A stretch of 61,269 nucleotides of DNA from an uncultured Kangiella sp. (GCA_950096615.1 CATNCP010000002.1:1-61269), one strand, 5' to 3'. Positions 16,617-28,342 are shown, counted from the stretch's first letter. Numbers and translations: made by a program. The notes: a model not told the origin generated them from the letters alone.

Positions 16617-17231
16617 TTAAAATGCTTTTATTTTGGCCGTCAGTACACCCAGCGCGCCGCCAGCCACTAAACCGATTAAGTGAGCCGCATTAGCGATACC
16701 GATCATGCCAGTGGAATTTAATACAAAACCTAGCACAAGCCAGATCATCATAAACTGCATTACCCCAGGGTGTAACGGCACACGGAAAAAAGGATCAAAC
16801 TTGCGGCGTATAAAGATGAAGCCTAATAAACCAAATACAACGCCTGACATCCCGCCAAACAAATAACGGGGGTCAACATAGCCTTCCATCAAGTATTCGC
16901 CAAAATACTGCCCCATATTCGAAGCAATACCGATAATTAAGACAAGACCGAGTAAGTACCAAGGACTGCGTTCTTTTTCAATGGCACCCCCCAACTCCCA
17001 CAACCACATCATGTTGAAAATTAGATGGATAGGTAATGAACCAATCATAAAATGTAAGAATATTGGCGTTACTAGGCGATGTACTTGCCCTTGTAATATC
17101 AATTCCCAATTAAAGGTCAAGTAGCCTGTTACGCTATTAGTTCCAGATAACGTTACCAGGCTAACGACAACACTGATAGCGACCAATAACTTGGTCATCC
17201 ATCCCGCTCTTGCTAAAAAATCCTGCAACAT
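16617..17231 (-). CDS. glpG: rhomboid family intramembrane serine protease (GlpG-like, no N-terminal domain)
   Basis: 204 residues with six membrane helices. The catalytic Ser is in FGGMSGVVFGLLGF (GxSG motif, TM4) and the catalytic His in ANAAHLIGLVAGGALG (TM6). HLIFNMMWLWELGGAIE in TM2 carries the conserved HxxxN-like region. It cuts membrane proteins within or near their transmembrane segments. E. coli GlpG has an extra cytosolic N-terminal domain of about 90 residues, absent here. Three bases separate it from elaA and 12 from glpE, which points to one transcript. Confidence 0.88.
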   Translation of the reverse strand: MLQDFLARAGWMTKLLVAISVVVSLVTLSGTNSVTGYLTFNWELILQGQVHRLVTPIFLHFMIGSLPIHLIFNMMWLWELGGAIEKERSPWYLLGLVLIIGIASNMGQYFGEYLMEGYVDPRYLFGGMSGVVFGLLGFIFIRRKFDPFFRVPLHPGVMQFMMIWLVLGFVLNSTGMIGIANAAHLIGLVAGGALGVLTAKIKAF

Positions 17232-17234
17232 AAA

Positions 17235-17693
17235 CTACTTCTCTCTAACCATTCTTATATGTGGGATGCCATCTTCAAGATAAGGTTCCGATACGGTTTC
17301 AAAGCCAAGCGATTGATAAAATACTTCTAGATAAGCTTGGGCACTGACCGTGATCGGTAATTCTTGCTTTTCGTTGATAAACTGAATAGCGCGCTCCATT
17401 AGCTGACGCGAAATACCCTGCCCGCGATATTTCTTAGCCGTACACACCCGACCTATAGCCGCATACTCTTTTTCATCAATCTTTGTAGTATAAACTCGTG
17501 CGTAAGCCATTAACGACTGAGTGGTTGGTGCTCTAGCTGTTAAATGCAACGCCTCAAAATCCTGACCATCCAAATCTTGATAAGCGCACTCCTGCTCCAC
17601 CACAAACACCTCAGAGCGAAGTTGTAGCAGCTGGTAGAGCTCGGAAGTACCGAGCTCAGACCAACGCTTGAAATCGTAGTGATAGCTTTCCAT
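17235..17693 (-). CDS. elaA: GNAT acetyltransferase of the ElaA family
   Basis: 152 residues. The N-terminal ElaA block is SELYQLLQLRSEVFVVEQECAYQDLDGQDF, and the acetyl-CoA-binding motif A is IGRVCTAKKYRGQGISRQLMERAIQF. The substrate of ElaA is not known. The gene lies 7 bases after tdh and 3 bases before glpG, within a tightly packed five-gene run. Confidence 0.85.
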   Translation of the reverse strand: MESYHYDFKRWSELGTSELYQLLQLRSEVFVVEQECAYQDLDGQDFEALHLTARAPTTQSLMAYARVYTTKIDEKEYAAIGRVCTAKKYRGQGISRQLMERAIQFINEKQELPITVSAQAYLEVFYQSLGFETVSEPYLEDGIPHIRMVREK

Positions 17694-17700
17694 TAACCAA

Positions 17701-18729
17701 CTACGAATCCCAGCTTAACACGACTTTCCCTGATTGGCCGCCAGCCATAGTTTCAAAACCTTCTTCAAACTTATCAATATCGAAACGGTGGGTAATCACC
17801 GGAGATAAGTCCAAACCTGACTGCAACATCGCAATCATTTTGTACCAGGTTTCATACATTTCACGACCATAAATACCTTTTATAACTAAACCTTTGAATA
17901 TCACTTGGTTCCAATCAATCGCCATATCACTAGAAGGGATTCCTAGCATGGCAATTTTGCCGCCATGATTCATGGTGTTTAGCATCGAAGCAAAAGCCGG
18001 AGGGGCTCCAGACATTTCAAGACCAACGTCGAAACCTTCTTTCATACCCAGTTCATCCATCACATTCTCAAGCTTTTCTTGAGTGACGTTAACGGTACGA
18101 GTCGCGCCCATCTGTTTAGCCAAATCCAAGCGATAGTCGTTCATATCTGTAATTACAACGTGACGAGCACCAACATGTTTCGCAATAGCGACAGCCATAA
18201 TTCCAATAGGACCTGCTCCAGTAATCAGAACATCTTCACCAACCAGATCAAACGATAAAGCGGTATGCGCCGCATTCCCGAAAGGATCTAAAATTGACGC
18301 AACGTCGTCTGAAATATCGTCAGGGATCTTGTAAGCGTTTTCCGCCGGAATAACTAAATACTCACCAAAAGCTCCGGGGCGATTAACACCAACACCTTCT
18401 GTGTTACGGCATAAATGACGGCGGCCCGCGCGACAGTTACGGCAGTAACCGCAAGTAATGTGGCCTTCACCTGAAACGCGATCACCAACTTGGAAACCTT
18501 TTACTTCTTGACCAACTTCTTCAATGATACCCACATACTCATGCCCTACCGTCATTGGCACAGGAATTGTCTCCTGCGCCCACTCATCCCAGTGGTAAAT
18601 GTGCATGTCGGTACCACAAATCGCGGTTTTCTTAATTTTAATCAACACATCATTGTGCCCAAGCTCTGGCTTAGGATGGTCAACCATCCAGATTCCTTTT
18701 TCTGCTTTAGCTTTACTCAATGTTTTCAT
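17701..18729 (-). CDS. tdh: L-threonine 3-dehydrogenase
   Basis: 342 residues, family-typical. Medium-chain zinc dehydrogenase: catalytic zinc Cys in [15 protein letters not shown] and GHE in VGHEYVGII. Structural zinc Cys residues lie in [18 protein letters not shown]. The Rossmann motif is [29 protein letters not shown]. It oxidises L-threonine to 2-amino-3-ketobutyrate with NAD+, which Kbl then cleaves. It is 19 bases after kbl, in the same operon order as in E. coli. Confidence 0.95.
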   Translation of the reverse strand: MKTLSKAKAEKGIWMVDHPKPELGHNDVLIKIKKTAICGTDMHIYHWDEWAQETIPVPMTVGHEYVGIIEEVGQEVKGFQVGDRVSGEGHITCGYCRNCRAGRRHLCRNTEGVGVNRPGAFGEYLVIPAENAYKIPDDISDDVASILDPFGNAAHTALSFDLVGEDVLITGAGPIGIMAVAIAKHVGARHVVITDMNDYRLDLAKQMGATRTVNVTQEKLENVMDELGMKEGFDVGLEMSGAPPAFASMLNTMNHGGKIAMLGIPSSDMAIDWNQVIFKGLVIKGIYGREMYETWYKMIAMLQSGLDLSPVITHRFDIDKFEEGFETMAGGQSGKVVLSWDS

Positions 18730-18748
18730 AATAATCTCGTTTCAATAA

Positions 18749-19945
18749 TTAGCTAATCACGCCCAACTCTTTGCCTACTTTTTCGAAAGCAGCAATGGCG
18801 CGATCAATATGTTCGATGTCGTGTGCTGCTGACATTTGGGTACGGATACGTGCTTGCCCTTTTGGTACCACCGGGAAAGAGAATCCGATCACATAAATAC
18901 CTTCTTGTAGCATTTTATCAGCGAAGTTGCTGGCTAACGACGCATCGCCCAACATCACCGGAATAATCGGGTGCTCACCTGGGACCAAGTCAAAGCCTAA
19001 CGCGGTCATCTTCTCACGGAAGTACTCACTGTTATGCTTTAATTTCTGACGCAATTCATCGCCGCTTTCCAGCATATCTAATACACGTAAACTTGCTGAT
19101 GCAATGACTGGCGCCAAAGTGTTGGAGAACAAATAAGGACGCGAACGCTGGCGTAGCCACTCAACAATTTCTTTACGAGCAGCAGTATAACCGCCTGATG
19201 CGCCACCTAACGCTTTACCTAATGTACCCGTAATAATGTCGACACGATCCATCACGCCACAGTGCTCGTGAGTACCGCGACCTTTATCGCCAATAAAGCC
19301 TACTGCGTGTGAATCATCAACCATCACTAGAGCATTGTATTTATCCGCTAAGTCGCAGACACTTTCTAAATCGGCAATAATACCGTCCATTGAGAAAACA
19401 CCGTCAGTAACGATCAACTTATAACGCGCACCATCGGCTTCAGCCTGCTTTAGTTTCTCTTCCAAGTCAGCCATATCGTTATTACTGTAGCGATAACGCA
19501 TCGCTTTACACAAACGCACGCCGTCAATAATCGATGCATGGTTCAGCGAGTCTGAAATAATGGCATCTTCTTTCGATAAAATCGTTTCGAACAAACCAGT
19601 ATTAGCATCAAAACATGATGAATACAGAATCGTATCTTCCATACCCAAGAAGTCGCTGATACGGCTTTCTAATTCTTTATGGACATCTTGAGTACCACAA
19701 ATAAAGCGCACTGACGCCATACCATAGCCTTGTTTATCAAGCGCGGCTTTGCCCGCCTCGATTAACTCAGGGCTATTAGCCAAGCCAAGGTAGTTGTTTG
19801 CACAAAAGTTGAGCACACTTTCGCCAGATGTGACGTGGATATCCGCCGCCTGTTGCGAATCGATAACGCGCTCTTTCTTGTATAAGCCTTCGCTTTTCAC
19901 TTCTTCAATTTGTGTTTGAAGATGACTTAAGAAATCTTTATTCAT
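18749..19945 (-). CDS. kbl: 2-amino-3-ketobutyrate CoA ligase
   Basis: 398 residues of the alpha-oxoamine synthase family. Signatures: [41 protein letters not shown], the PLP Lys in [18 protein letters not shown], and [13 protein letters not shown]. It splits 2-amino-3-ketobutyrate with CoA to glycine and acetyl-CoA, completing threonine degradation with Tdh. It is the first gene of the kbl-tdh-elaA-glpG-glpE run. Confidence 0.95.
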   Translation of the reverse strand: MNKDFLSHLQTQIEEVKSEGLYKKERVIDSQQAADIHVTSGESVLNFCANNYLGLANSPELIEAGKAALDKQGYGMASVRFICGTQDVHKELESRISDFLGMEDTILYSSCFDANTGLFETILSKEDAIISDSLNHASIIDGVRLCKAMRYRYSNNDMADLEEKLKQAEADGARYKLIVTDGVFSMDGIIADLESVCDLADKYNALVMVDDSHAVGFIGDKGRGTHEHCGVMDRVDIITGTLGKALGGASGGYTAARKEIVEWLRQRSRPYLFSNTLAPVIASASLRVLDMLESGDELRQKLKHNSEYFREKMTALGFDLVPGEHPIIPVMLGDASLASNFADKMLQEGIYVIGFSFPVVPKGQARIRTQMSAAHDIEHIDRAIAAFEKVGKELGVIS

Positions 19946-20048
19946 GGGGTACCTTATTCGTTACTCATTCTTGCTCAACCGCAGTCTTGCTTTAAGTAGC
20001 TCTAGAGGCTGAACCTATTACAGATTGCGCTTATTCTAACATTGATCA

Positions 20049-20070
20049 GGCCAGCTTTGATATGCTGGCC
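20049..20070. terminator. hairpin between the PH-domain gene and kbl
   Basis: GGCCAGC (20049-20055), loop of eight, GCTGGCC (20064-20070). It lies downstream of the minus-strand PH-domain gene and upstream of kbl. It could end the PH-domain transcript, but no U-tract follows. Confidence 0.35.
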
Positions 20071-20108
20071 GAGTTTATAAGAGAGGAACACTCAGCTCCG
20101 AGCATTGA

Positions 20109-21650
20109 TTACCAAACAAACTGTTTGCTGCTCACCCGCTCTACTAGCTTATTTTGTATTCGCATCGCATCTTGTAGCATGATGTATGGAATATCCACAT
20201 GGTGAGCACCGACAATTGCTCCAGCCGTATCAACTTCTAATTTGGCCATGCCATACCGACGATCAAATAGGCTTTCTTTGACTTGAACCGTTTGAATCTT
20301 ACTTAAGCGAACATAGGTCTCTTTTTTGAAGATAACACCACTTTTAAAGCCAATCATGTCTTGATCAAGACAATAAGCCGTATTTTTCACATAAGCTCTA
20401 GCATACAAAAAGCCCAGAATGGACAAGGTAATAAATGCCGGAATGGTCCAGCCCCAGTGCAAGAAAGCTAAAGGTGCTGACACGATGGCGCTGACCAATA
20501 ATAGCTTCTTGGTAATCCTTCTGACCGCCTTCGACTCAATGCCCAACCACTCAACAGCTGACCAGGATACATCGGGTTGGATTTCCCTGAGCATCTCGCC
20601 GCGTCGTTGCTTGTTGATCAATGGCGCAATCTCTTTAATCGCAAGCCCTTGATTTTCATGGTTTACCCCGCCAGCAGTCTCCACACTAATGGTCAATCTT
20701 TTAAACCAACGATGCAGTAATGAGTTACGAATGGTCAATGTTTGAATCCGACTCATGGGAATAGTCGCCTGCATTCGCGTCAGAAGCCCCATCGTTGCTT
20801 GTAATTTTCCTTTACTCTTGATCAACTCAAAGTCATACAGCTTAAACAACGCAAACGTGATGGATAATAACCACAAGGCCACCAACCCGAGAATCGCCAG
20901 AACTAACACGTAGACGACAATAGTTAAGGCACCTAGATCACCAATAACGCTATCAAAGCTCGCGGTAATCCAATTGGCAAAAGCCACAATTTTGTTTTCA
21001 ATATAGTCTTTTAGAGCCCCATCACTTAACTGGGACATAAAACCAAATGCGACAGCAAGGATCACTAGCCCTTTGTTGGTAATAACGCCATATCGGACAA
21101 TTTCAGAAAATGGCAAACGAAGCAGTGAAGGCTTAGCTTGAGGACTTTCTTCCTGCGTTTCATCATTTTGTGACGTTTCTTCTTCGCCACCATGCACTAA
21201 ACGCTTAAGCTCTCTAACCGCATCCATGTCCACAACATTAATCACCGCCTCCGGCTTACCACCAGACGCTGATTCCAGCTGAACGGTTACTACGCCTAAG
21301 ATTCGGTGCAAAGGATTTTGTGTCAGATTTAAATTCTGAATACGCTTATAAGGCACTTGTCGTTCATTTCGAAAAAGGATCCCTTCTTTTACTCGTATCT
21401 GATTCGGCTCTAACCAATAACGATAAAACCGATATTGGACTACCGACGCCAAACTGACTAATAAAGCGATAGCCAGAGCAATATATTCCCAATAGCTTCC
21501 GCCGGGGCCGACTAATGCGATCAACACTGGAAAGATAATTTTCTTGATATTATCCAGCAGGATAAATATCGGTGATGTTTTATGAAGCTTACGCTCTTCC
21601 TTAGACTGCATCGTCGTCGCCATCTTGTCGCAGTTGCTCTCTAAGCTCAT
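20109..21650 (-). CDS. bacterial PH-domain membrane protein (YdbT-like)
   Basis: About 513 residues with several membrane helices and three bacterial PH (bPH2/DUF304) units: near residues 75-135 (YWLEPNQIRVKEGILFRNERQVPYKRIQNLNLTQNPLHRILG), 270-340 (LQATMGLLTRMQATIPMSRIQTLTIRNSLLHRWF) and 420-500 (FKSGVIFKKETYVRLSKIQTVQVKESLFDRRYGMAKLEVDTAGA). B. subtilis YdbS/YdbT is the model pair; it affects resistance to bacteriocins, but the mechanism is unclear. I choose the ATG at 21650 because GAGG lies six bases upstream; this overlaps the preceding gene by 50 bases. Another ATG at 21611 would give an 11-base overlap. Confidence 0.75.
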   Translation of the reverse strand: MSLESNCDKMATTMQSKEERKLHKTSPIFILLDNIKKIIFPVLIALVGPGGSYWEYIALAIALLVSLASVVQYRFYRYWLEPNQIRVKEGILFRNERQVPYKRIQNLNLTQNPLHRILGVVTVQLESASGGKPEAVINVVDMDAVRELKRLVHGGEEETSQNDETQEESPQAKPSLLRLPFSEIVRYGVITNKGLVILAVAFGFMSQLSDGALKDYIENKIVAFANWITASFDSVIGDLGALTIVVYVLVLAILGLVALWLLSITFALFKLYDFELIKSKGKLQATMGLLTRMQATIPMSRIQTLTIRNSLLHRWFKRLTISVETAGGVNHENQGLAIKEIAPLINKQRRGEMLREIQPDVSWSAVEWLGIESKAVRRITKKLLLVSAIVSAPLAFLHWGWTIPAFITLSILGFLYARAYVKNTAYCLDQDMIGFKSGVIFKKETYVRLSKIQTVQVKESLFDRRYGMAKLEVDTAGAIVGAHHVDIPYIMLQDAMRIQNKLVERVSSKQFVW

Positions 21651-22095
21651 TAGCCACCTCAAACTCCAAACCGTCTAAGGGCACTGAAGCATCTCTTGTT
21701 CCTGCCGTGTAAACCACTAGCTTGGCTAAACTAAACTTTCGTTGTAGTGGCCCCTGGCCTACATCAGTATGTTGGATTCGATTTCGAGGAACCAATGTCT
21801 TACGACGCCACAAGACTCCGCGCTGAATGTACAATCCCTCTTCAGTCAACCAATACCAAGTATATTGATACGACTTCCTTGCCCAGATATAACCGCTCAA
21901 AAATATCAGCAAAACGACTGCGGTAATAATTAACAACAAGTACCAGCTTGCTGCAAAAAAAGATGCCACACTGCCGCCAATCATTAAAATGATGGCAAAA
22001 ATTCCATGGCTAATTCTTGATGCTTTAATCGAGTTGGGATGCAGCCTTTTTGATTCTTCTGGCCTAGCATCTATAAGTGATTGTTTTTCTGACAT
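21601..22095 (-). CDS. bacterial PH-domain membrane protein (YdbS-like)
   Basis: 164 residues: two adjacent membrane helices (about 28-75) followed by one bPH2 unit, YYWLTEEGLYIQRGVLWRRKTLVPRNRIQHTDVGQGPLQRKFSLAKLVVYTAGT-like, with the conserved VPRNRIQHT turn. It forms the first half of a two-gene unit with the larger YdbT-like protein; the genes overlap, which suggests translational coupling and a membrane complex. The role in Gram-negative bacteria is not established. Confidence 0.78.
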   Translation of the reverse strand: MSEKQSLIDARPEESKRLHPNSIKASRISHGIFAIILMIGGSVASFFAASWYLLLIITAVVLLIFLSGYIWARKSYQYTWYWLTEEGLYIQRGVLWRRKTLVPRNRIQHTDVGQGPLQRKFSLAKLVVYTAGTRDASVPLDGLEFEVANELREQLRQDGDDDAV

Positions 22096-22170
22096 ATTAT
22101 CTCCTTTTATGAGTCTTATTATAAGCAGATGATGGCCTCTGGCTAGCGTTGAAATGTTACATTTCTTATC

Positions 22171-22521
22171 TTACTGGCTTCCTTCCAGCATTCTTTTCCA
22201 CGCCTCTAGCCCACCGTGTAAACTGTAGACACAGCTATAATCCGACTCGATTAAGCGCTGCGCGGCATTAAAGCTTTTCTGCCCTAACTGACACACCACA
22301 ACAGTTGGCCTATCAGGGTCGAGCTCATTAATTAGACTAGCGAACTCAGTAATAGGAATCGAAATAGCATCTTCAGCATTAACCGCGAAGGCCGTTAGTG
22401 CGTTATTTTCGCCAGTCACATCAATGATCAGCGGCAAGTCGTCTTGTGTAAGCCACTGTTTTAAATGCTGTGGTTCAAGAAACTGTACGCTCTCTGACTC
22501 TTCGGCAGTAAACTTATCCAT
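22171..22521 (-). CDS. rhodanese-like protein at the end of the thiamine operon
   Basis: 116 residues with one rhodanese domain: PLIIDVTGENNALTAFAVNAEDAISIPITEF, active loop TVVVCQLGQKSFNAAQRLIE (Cys present), and VYSLHGGLEAWKRML. The loop CQLGQKS is of the MoeB/ThiF-associated type. Its ATG overlaps the thiDE stop by 8 bases (ATGGATAA), so it is almost certainly co-translated with the thiamine genes. I infer a role in sulfur delivery to ThiS, whose adenylating partner ThiF is not encoded in this operon. Not proven. Confidence 0.75.
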   Translation of the reverse strand: MDKFTAEESESVQFLEPQHLKQWLTQDDLPLIIDVTGENNALTAFAVNAEDAISIPITEFASLINELDPDRPTVVVCQLGQKSFNAAQRLIESDYSCVYSLHGGLEAWKRMLEGSQ

Positions 22522-24013
22522 GCTTAAACATCTCTATCATTTCAGTAGTGACCACTTCCGGTTCTTCGGCTTGAGTAATCGCTGAAATCATGGCGATTCC
22601 AGATACCTGTGTCTGCACCACTTGAGGAAATCTCTCTAGGTTAATTCCCCCGATAGCCACCCACGGGTAATCAGGTAATAACCTTTTCCACTTCATTAAA
22701 TTCTCTATCCCATGGGGAATCCAGGGCATATCTTTGCTGTCGGTATGATAAACCGGACCGCAAGCTAGGTAGCTCGGCTTTATGGCATGGGCACGTGCGA
22801 CTTCATAATAACAATGTGTGCTCAAACCCAAGCGAAGCCCCGCTTGAGAAATTGCTTTTAGATCGGCATCTGCCAGATCTTCTTGCCCAAGGTGGACTCC
22901 GTATGCGTGGTGCTTTATGGCTAGTTGCCAATAATCGTTGATAAAAAGTCGAACAGAATGTTCCTTAGCAATCTTAACGGCTGCGATAACTTCCTGCTCT
23001 AATGCATCGCCAGTTAAGTCTTTTACTCGTAATTGGATCGTGGTAACGCCCAAGGACAGCAAGCGCTCTAACCAACTCGCTCTGTCCACCACAGGGTACA
23101 GTCCTAACTCGCCCAACTCAGTGCATCTTGGGAATTCGACATTCGCCGGTTCATCCATGCTTGCTGTCAGTAACGGTACATCCTGAGTATCATTTGGCCA
23201 GTTTAATGGTTTTAATGGCCCCTTTTGTAACCCTGACTCACTGTTCAAACTATAGCCATGACGAAGGCCTTGGTTCAGGAGCATCTTTCCTAAAACCACC
23301 GCATCCTCTAGTGAATAATTTTGCGCCAAGGCCGCTGTGATTGCTGACGCCAATACACAACCCGTGCCTCGTGTGTTGATGGTGCTTTGTTTTTTACTGT
23401 GTAGCCAGAAACTTTGTTCTGCACTGACAAAATAGTCGTGTACATACTGCTGACTAACGCCTTCGATATTATCAGCATGCCCGCCTTTAACTAAAACTGA
23501 AGAAGCACCAAGCTCAATCAGCCGGTTAGCAGCTTTTTTTATGGACAACTCATCAGTCACTGATAATCCAGTAAGCACACGCAGTTCAGGAATATTCGGT
23601 GTTATTAATCGTATCTTTGGTATTAACCTGGTAAATGCTTTGAGGACTTCATCGTCCACTAACGGTTTACCCGATGAACTGACTAACACCGGATCCACAA
23701 TCAAGCTTCCTTCATACCCTTCAGCAAAGTTCGTGATCGCTTGAAAAGCTTCTAACGTGGGAATCAAACCTACTTTAATCGCAGCTGCTGGGAACTCCGT
23801 TCTAAGCGCTTCAAGTTGAGAATTGATTTGTTCATAGTTTAAGGGATTGATGGCCACTACTTTTTGATTATTTTGTGCCGTCACGGCGGTGGTAATCATG
23901 CACGGGTGGGTCCCTAGTGCTTCCATTGCTCTTACATCGGCAACTTGACCAGCCAGGCCCGCGGTATCAGAGCCAGCAACCGTCCATACCACTGGCTTAA
24001 CATGCTCCGACAT
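22514..24013 (-). CDS. thiDE: ThiD-ThiE fusion: HMP(-P) kinase and thiamine-phosphate synthase
   Basis: 499 residues. Residues about 5-265 are ThiD: VWTVAGSDTAGLAGQVADVRAMEALG at the start and the anion-hole/ATP loop STINTRGTGCVLASAITAALAQN near 210. Residues about 290-490 are ThiE: GLYPVVDRASWLERLLSLGVTTIQLRVKDLTG, FINDYWQLAIKHHAYGVHLGQEDL, LACGPVYHTDSKDM and AIGGINLERF. ThiD phosphorylates hydroxymethylpyrimidine phosphate, and ThiE joins it to thiazole phosphate. Fusion of the two occurs in other bacteria. One base of its ATG is shared with the thiG stop (TAATG), indicating coupling. Confidence 0.93.
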   Translation of the reverse strand: MSEHVKPVVWTVAGSDTAGLAGQVADVRAMEALGTHPCMITTAVTAQNNQKVVAINPLNYEQINSQLEALRTEFPAAAIKVGLIPTLEAFQAITNFAEGYEGSLIVDPVLVSSSGKPLVDDEVLKAFTRLIPKIRLITPNIPELRVLTGLSVTDELSIKKAANRLIELGASSVLVKGGHADNIEGVSQQYVHDYFVSAEQSFWLHSKKQSTINTRGTGCVLASAITAALAQNYSLEDAVVLGKMLLNQGLRHGYSLNSESGLQKGPLKPLNWPNDTQDVPLLTASMDEPANVEFPRCTELGELGLYPVVDRASWLERLLSLGVTTIQLRVKDLTGDALEQEVIAAVKIAKEHSVRLFINDYWQLAIKHHAYGVHLGQEDLADADLKAISQAGLRLGLSTHCYYEVARAHAIKPSYLACGPVYHTDSKDMPWIPHGIENLMKWKRLLPDYPWVAIGGINLERFPQVVQTQVSGIAMISAITQAEEPEVVTTEMIEMFKHG

Positions 24014-24795
24014 TAAGCATCGCCCTTGTCTTGCTGCCAGAAAGGCGTTCCCAGAACTGGGGTGCTTGGCTTCGCAATATCTCGGACAGGCATAGCGCCA
24101 GCCTCGTAAGCCCCTCGACCAGCCATTACACCTTTTTTAAAAGCTGTAGCCATATTTACAGGATCTTCCGCCTGCGCTACCGCTGTATTCAGTAACACAG
24201 CATCAAATCCCATCTCCATCGCTTGGGCCGCGTGTGAGGGCAAACCAATTCCCGCATCAATCACCATTGGAATATCAGGCAATCGTTGGCGCAACGTTTG
24301 TAGCGCGTATGGATTACTCAGACCTCGTCCGGTGCCAATTGGCGCTCCCCAAGGCATAAGAATATTACAACCGGCATCCATTAAACGCTGGCACAACACT
24401 AAATCATCCGTGCAATAAGGGAAGACTTCAAAACCGCGCTTCACCAGCTCCTTTGTCGCATCTAGTAGCTGAAAAGGATCAGGTTGTAGATTATATTCAT
24501 CGCCAATCACTTCCAACTTAATCCAATTAGTTTGAAACAACTCGCGCGCCATTTCTGCCGTGGTTACCGCTTCTTTAACCGTATGACAGCCAGCTGTATT
24601 GGGTAGCCAATGACAATCCAACTGATTTATTTGCTTCCAGAAGTTTTCACCACCTTGCCCTTCTCGACGAACGGACACCGTCACCACTTCTGCTTCAGAT
24701 GCTCTAATAGCATCCAGCATAATCTGCGGTGACGGATAAAGTGCCGTCCCTAAAAATAATCGACTGTTAACTTCTTTACCACCGATTTTCAGCAT
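24013..24795 (-). CDS. thiG: thiazole synthase ThiG
   Basis: 260 residues, normal length. TIM barrel beginning [22 protein letters not shown], with the Schiff-base Lys in [21 protein letters not shown], and [62 protein letters not shown] and [20 protein letters not shown]. It builds the thiazole ring from deoxyxylulose-5-phosphate, dehydroglycine (from ThiO) and ThiS thiocarboxylate. A gap of 114 bases separates it from thiS, larger than the other gaps of the operon. Confidence 0.95.
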   Translation of the reverse strand: MLKIGGKEVNSRLFLGTALYPSPQIMLDAIRASEAEVVTVSVRREGQGGENFWKQINQLDCHWLPNTAGCHTVKEAVTTAEMARELFQTNWIKLEVIGDEYNLQPDPFQLLDATKELVKRGFEVFPYCTDDLVLCQRLMDAGCNILMPWGAPIGTGRGLSNPYALQTLRQRLPDIPMVIDAGIGLPSHAAQAMEMGFDAVLLNTAVAQAEDPVNMATAFKKGVMAGRGAYEAGAMPVRDIAKPSTPVLGTPFWQQDKGDA

Positions 24796-24909
24796 GTATT
24801 TACCTTAACTTGGTATATTCTCAAAAAAACTTTGATACCATTATTTTTTCTTAACAACAGGTTTCGCTTTTCAGCGATCTTCTACTAGACGGTTAGGCGA
24901 TTTAAAATT

Positions 24910-25107
24910 TTAGCCGCCCTGCATCGGCTGAACAATTTCAACCTTATCATTCTCTTTTAATGCAGTTTCCGAATACAAAGAGCGCGGTATAAACTCCATA
25001 TTTACGGCTACTGCAAAATTTCCTTCTTGTTTATACCACTCGATAAATTGCGCCAAGGTCATGCCTTGTTCAATATCCAACACTTCATCATTCACTTTAA
25101 TTTGCAT
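24910..25107 (-). CDS. thiS: sulfur carrier protein ThiS
   Basis: 65 residues, beta-grasp fold, ending in the required Gly-Gly (PMQGG) where the thiocarboxylate forms. Other ThiS features: MQIKVNDEVLDIEQGMTLAQFIEW, FAVAVNMEFIPRSLYS. It overlaps the end of thiO by 11 bases. The usual activating enzyme ThiF is not in this operon. Confidence 0.93.
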   Translation of the reverse strand: MQIKVNDEVLDIEQGMTLAQFIEWYKQEGNFAVAVNMEFIPRSLYSETALKENDKVEIVQPMQGG

Positions 25108-26167
25108 ACTGAACTTTTCCTACGTCTTGCTTCATTTCTTGCACAAATTCTTCAATCGCTTTTTCTACCACAGCGGGGCCCAATAAAATGCCATGACGAT
25201 AAAGGCCATTAACTTGCGTTAGGCCAACTTGAGTTTTTACGAAAGGCAAATTATTTGGCATGGCCGGGCGACAGTTAACCACGCTTTTTATGATTCTTGC
25301 TTCACCAAATCCACGGTGCACACTATACGCTGCGGATAATAGCTCTAATGTTGACCGCACTGATACCGGACTAAAGTCTTCGCTTTCAATTTCTGTAGCA
25401 CCGATCAAATAAACATTTTGAGGACGCGGCACCACGTATATTTTGTATCGAGGATGAATTAACCGGGTTAAATGTTTAATATCAACATCAGGTGCTTTTA
25501 ACCATAACAGTTCGCCTCTTACTGCACGCAAAGGAAGATCAGCTTGGGCGCCTAGACCTCGACAATCAAACACCCAGTCAAAATGCTTTTCACCACTTTG
25601 AGTTGTTACCTTATGACAGGCAACATGGCTAACATTTTCCCCGTTATGAATCTGTACGTTTTCAGCTTCGTTCAAATCATCTAACAAACTGTCCATTAAT
25701 TCTATCGGATCAACTTGCCCTTCCGTTGGCAAAAAAAGTCCTTCACCTAAATGACTGAGATCGTCTTCTTTCTCACTAACGGATATTTTTTCTATCAATG
25801 CTTGCTCTGAATCTTTTGTCCCAACTTTTCGTTTTACCACGCGGTAAAAATGTTCCAGCTCAACTTTATCGCTACCATGAGCGGTAACTAAAGATCCTTG
25901 TTGTTGAAAAAAAACCGGAGCTGTAAGCTCTGATATCCATTGCGGATATAATTTCATTGAGCGATTGCCTAACGTATAAATATCAAGCTCCGCCATTTCT
26001 AGCTCTGCTAAAGGCGATAGAATGCCAGCCGCAGCAAAAGAGCAAGCTTGTTGCTCACCCTTTTTTTGCTTATCAAATAGCTCAACATTATAGCCAAGCT
26101 TTGATAGCCGCCACGACAGCAAACGGCCAGCAATGCCAGCCCCTATAACCGCAAGATTCATCGCCAA
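25097..26167 (-). CDS. thiO: glycine oxidase ThiO
   Basis: 356 residues, DAO family FAD enzyme. FAD-binding motif NLAVIGAGIAGRLLSWRLSKLGYNVELFDK at the N terminus, then CSFAAAGILSPLAELE and the substrate region GLGAQADLPLRAVRGELLWLK, and the C-terminal YRHGILLGPAVVEKAIEEF. It oxidises glycine to dehydroglycine, the thiazole precursor, using O2. That choice, rather than the radical enzyme ThiH, fits an aerobic organism. It starts two bases after the thiC stop and overlaps thiS by 11 bases. Confidence 0.9.
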   Translation of the reverse strand: MAMNLAVIGAGIAGRLLSWRLSKLGYNVELFDKQKKGEQQACSFAAAGILSPLAELEMAELDIYTLGNRSMKLYPQWISELTAPVFFQQQGSLVTAHGSDKVELEHFYRVVKRKVGTKDSEQALIEKISVSEKEDDLSHLGEGLFLPTEGQVDPIELMDSLLDDLNEAENVQIHNGENVSHVACHKVTTQSGEKHFDWVFDCRGLGAQADLPLRAVRGELLWLKAPDVDIKHLTRLIHPRYKIYVVPRPQNVYLIGATEIESEDFSPVSVRSTLELLSAAYSVHRGFGEARIIKSVVNCRPAMPNNLPFVKTQVGLTQVNGLYRHGILLGPAVVEKAIEEFVQEMKQDVGKVQYAN

Positions 26168-26169
26168 CC

Positions 26170-28092
<1,923 letters not shown>

Positions 28093-28121
28093 TCAGACTT
28101 TGTCTCACCCTTGAGGCTACT

Positions 28122-28253
28122 CTTCCCTACGCCGATGCTAATCGGATCAGGTAATACGGGTTCTTAGCCTCGTTCTTATCAAGAACTTAGCTTAAGTCTC
28201 AGCCTAACGTGCGCTCGCTTTAAATAAGCCTCACGCTGCGGCACCCCGAGAGA
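28122..28253 (-). promoter_or_regulatory. TPP riboswitch (THI box) upstream of thiC
   Basis: On the minus strand the conserved parts occur in order: TCGGGGTGCC, GGCTGAGA, GAACCCG...TACCTGATCCG, and the closing CGGCGTAGGGA. These are the P2, P3, P4 and P5 landmarks of the THI element. The stretch between GGCTGAGA and GAACCCG holds an added arm (AAGTTCTTGATAAGAAC) in the P3 region, which is longer than in the E. coli thiC element. It lies about 100 bases ahead of the thiC start, and an expression platform would be between 28030 and 28120. TPP binding should reduce expression of thiC to the rhodanese. Confidence 0.93.
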
Positions 28254-28319
28254 TGGGATCATTATAGGGATTTTGCTTGTCTACTTCTATGCTATTTGCA
28301 CATTTTTTATACTCAGTAC

Positions 28320-28342
28320 AAAAAAAGGCGGCCGAAGCCGCC
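28320..28342 (-). terminator. rho-independent terminator after the DUF4870 gene
   Basis: On the minus strand GGCGGC-TTCG-GCCGCC followed by seven T residues. A UUCG tetraloop on a GC-only stem and the U-tract make this a very good terminator for the DUF4870 gene that ends at 28383. Confidence 0.9.
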
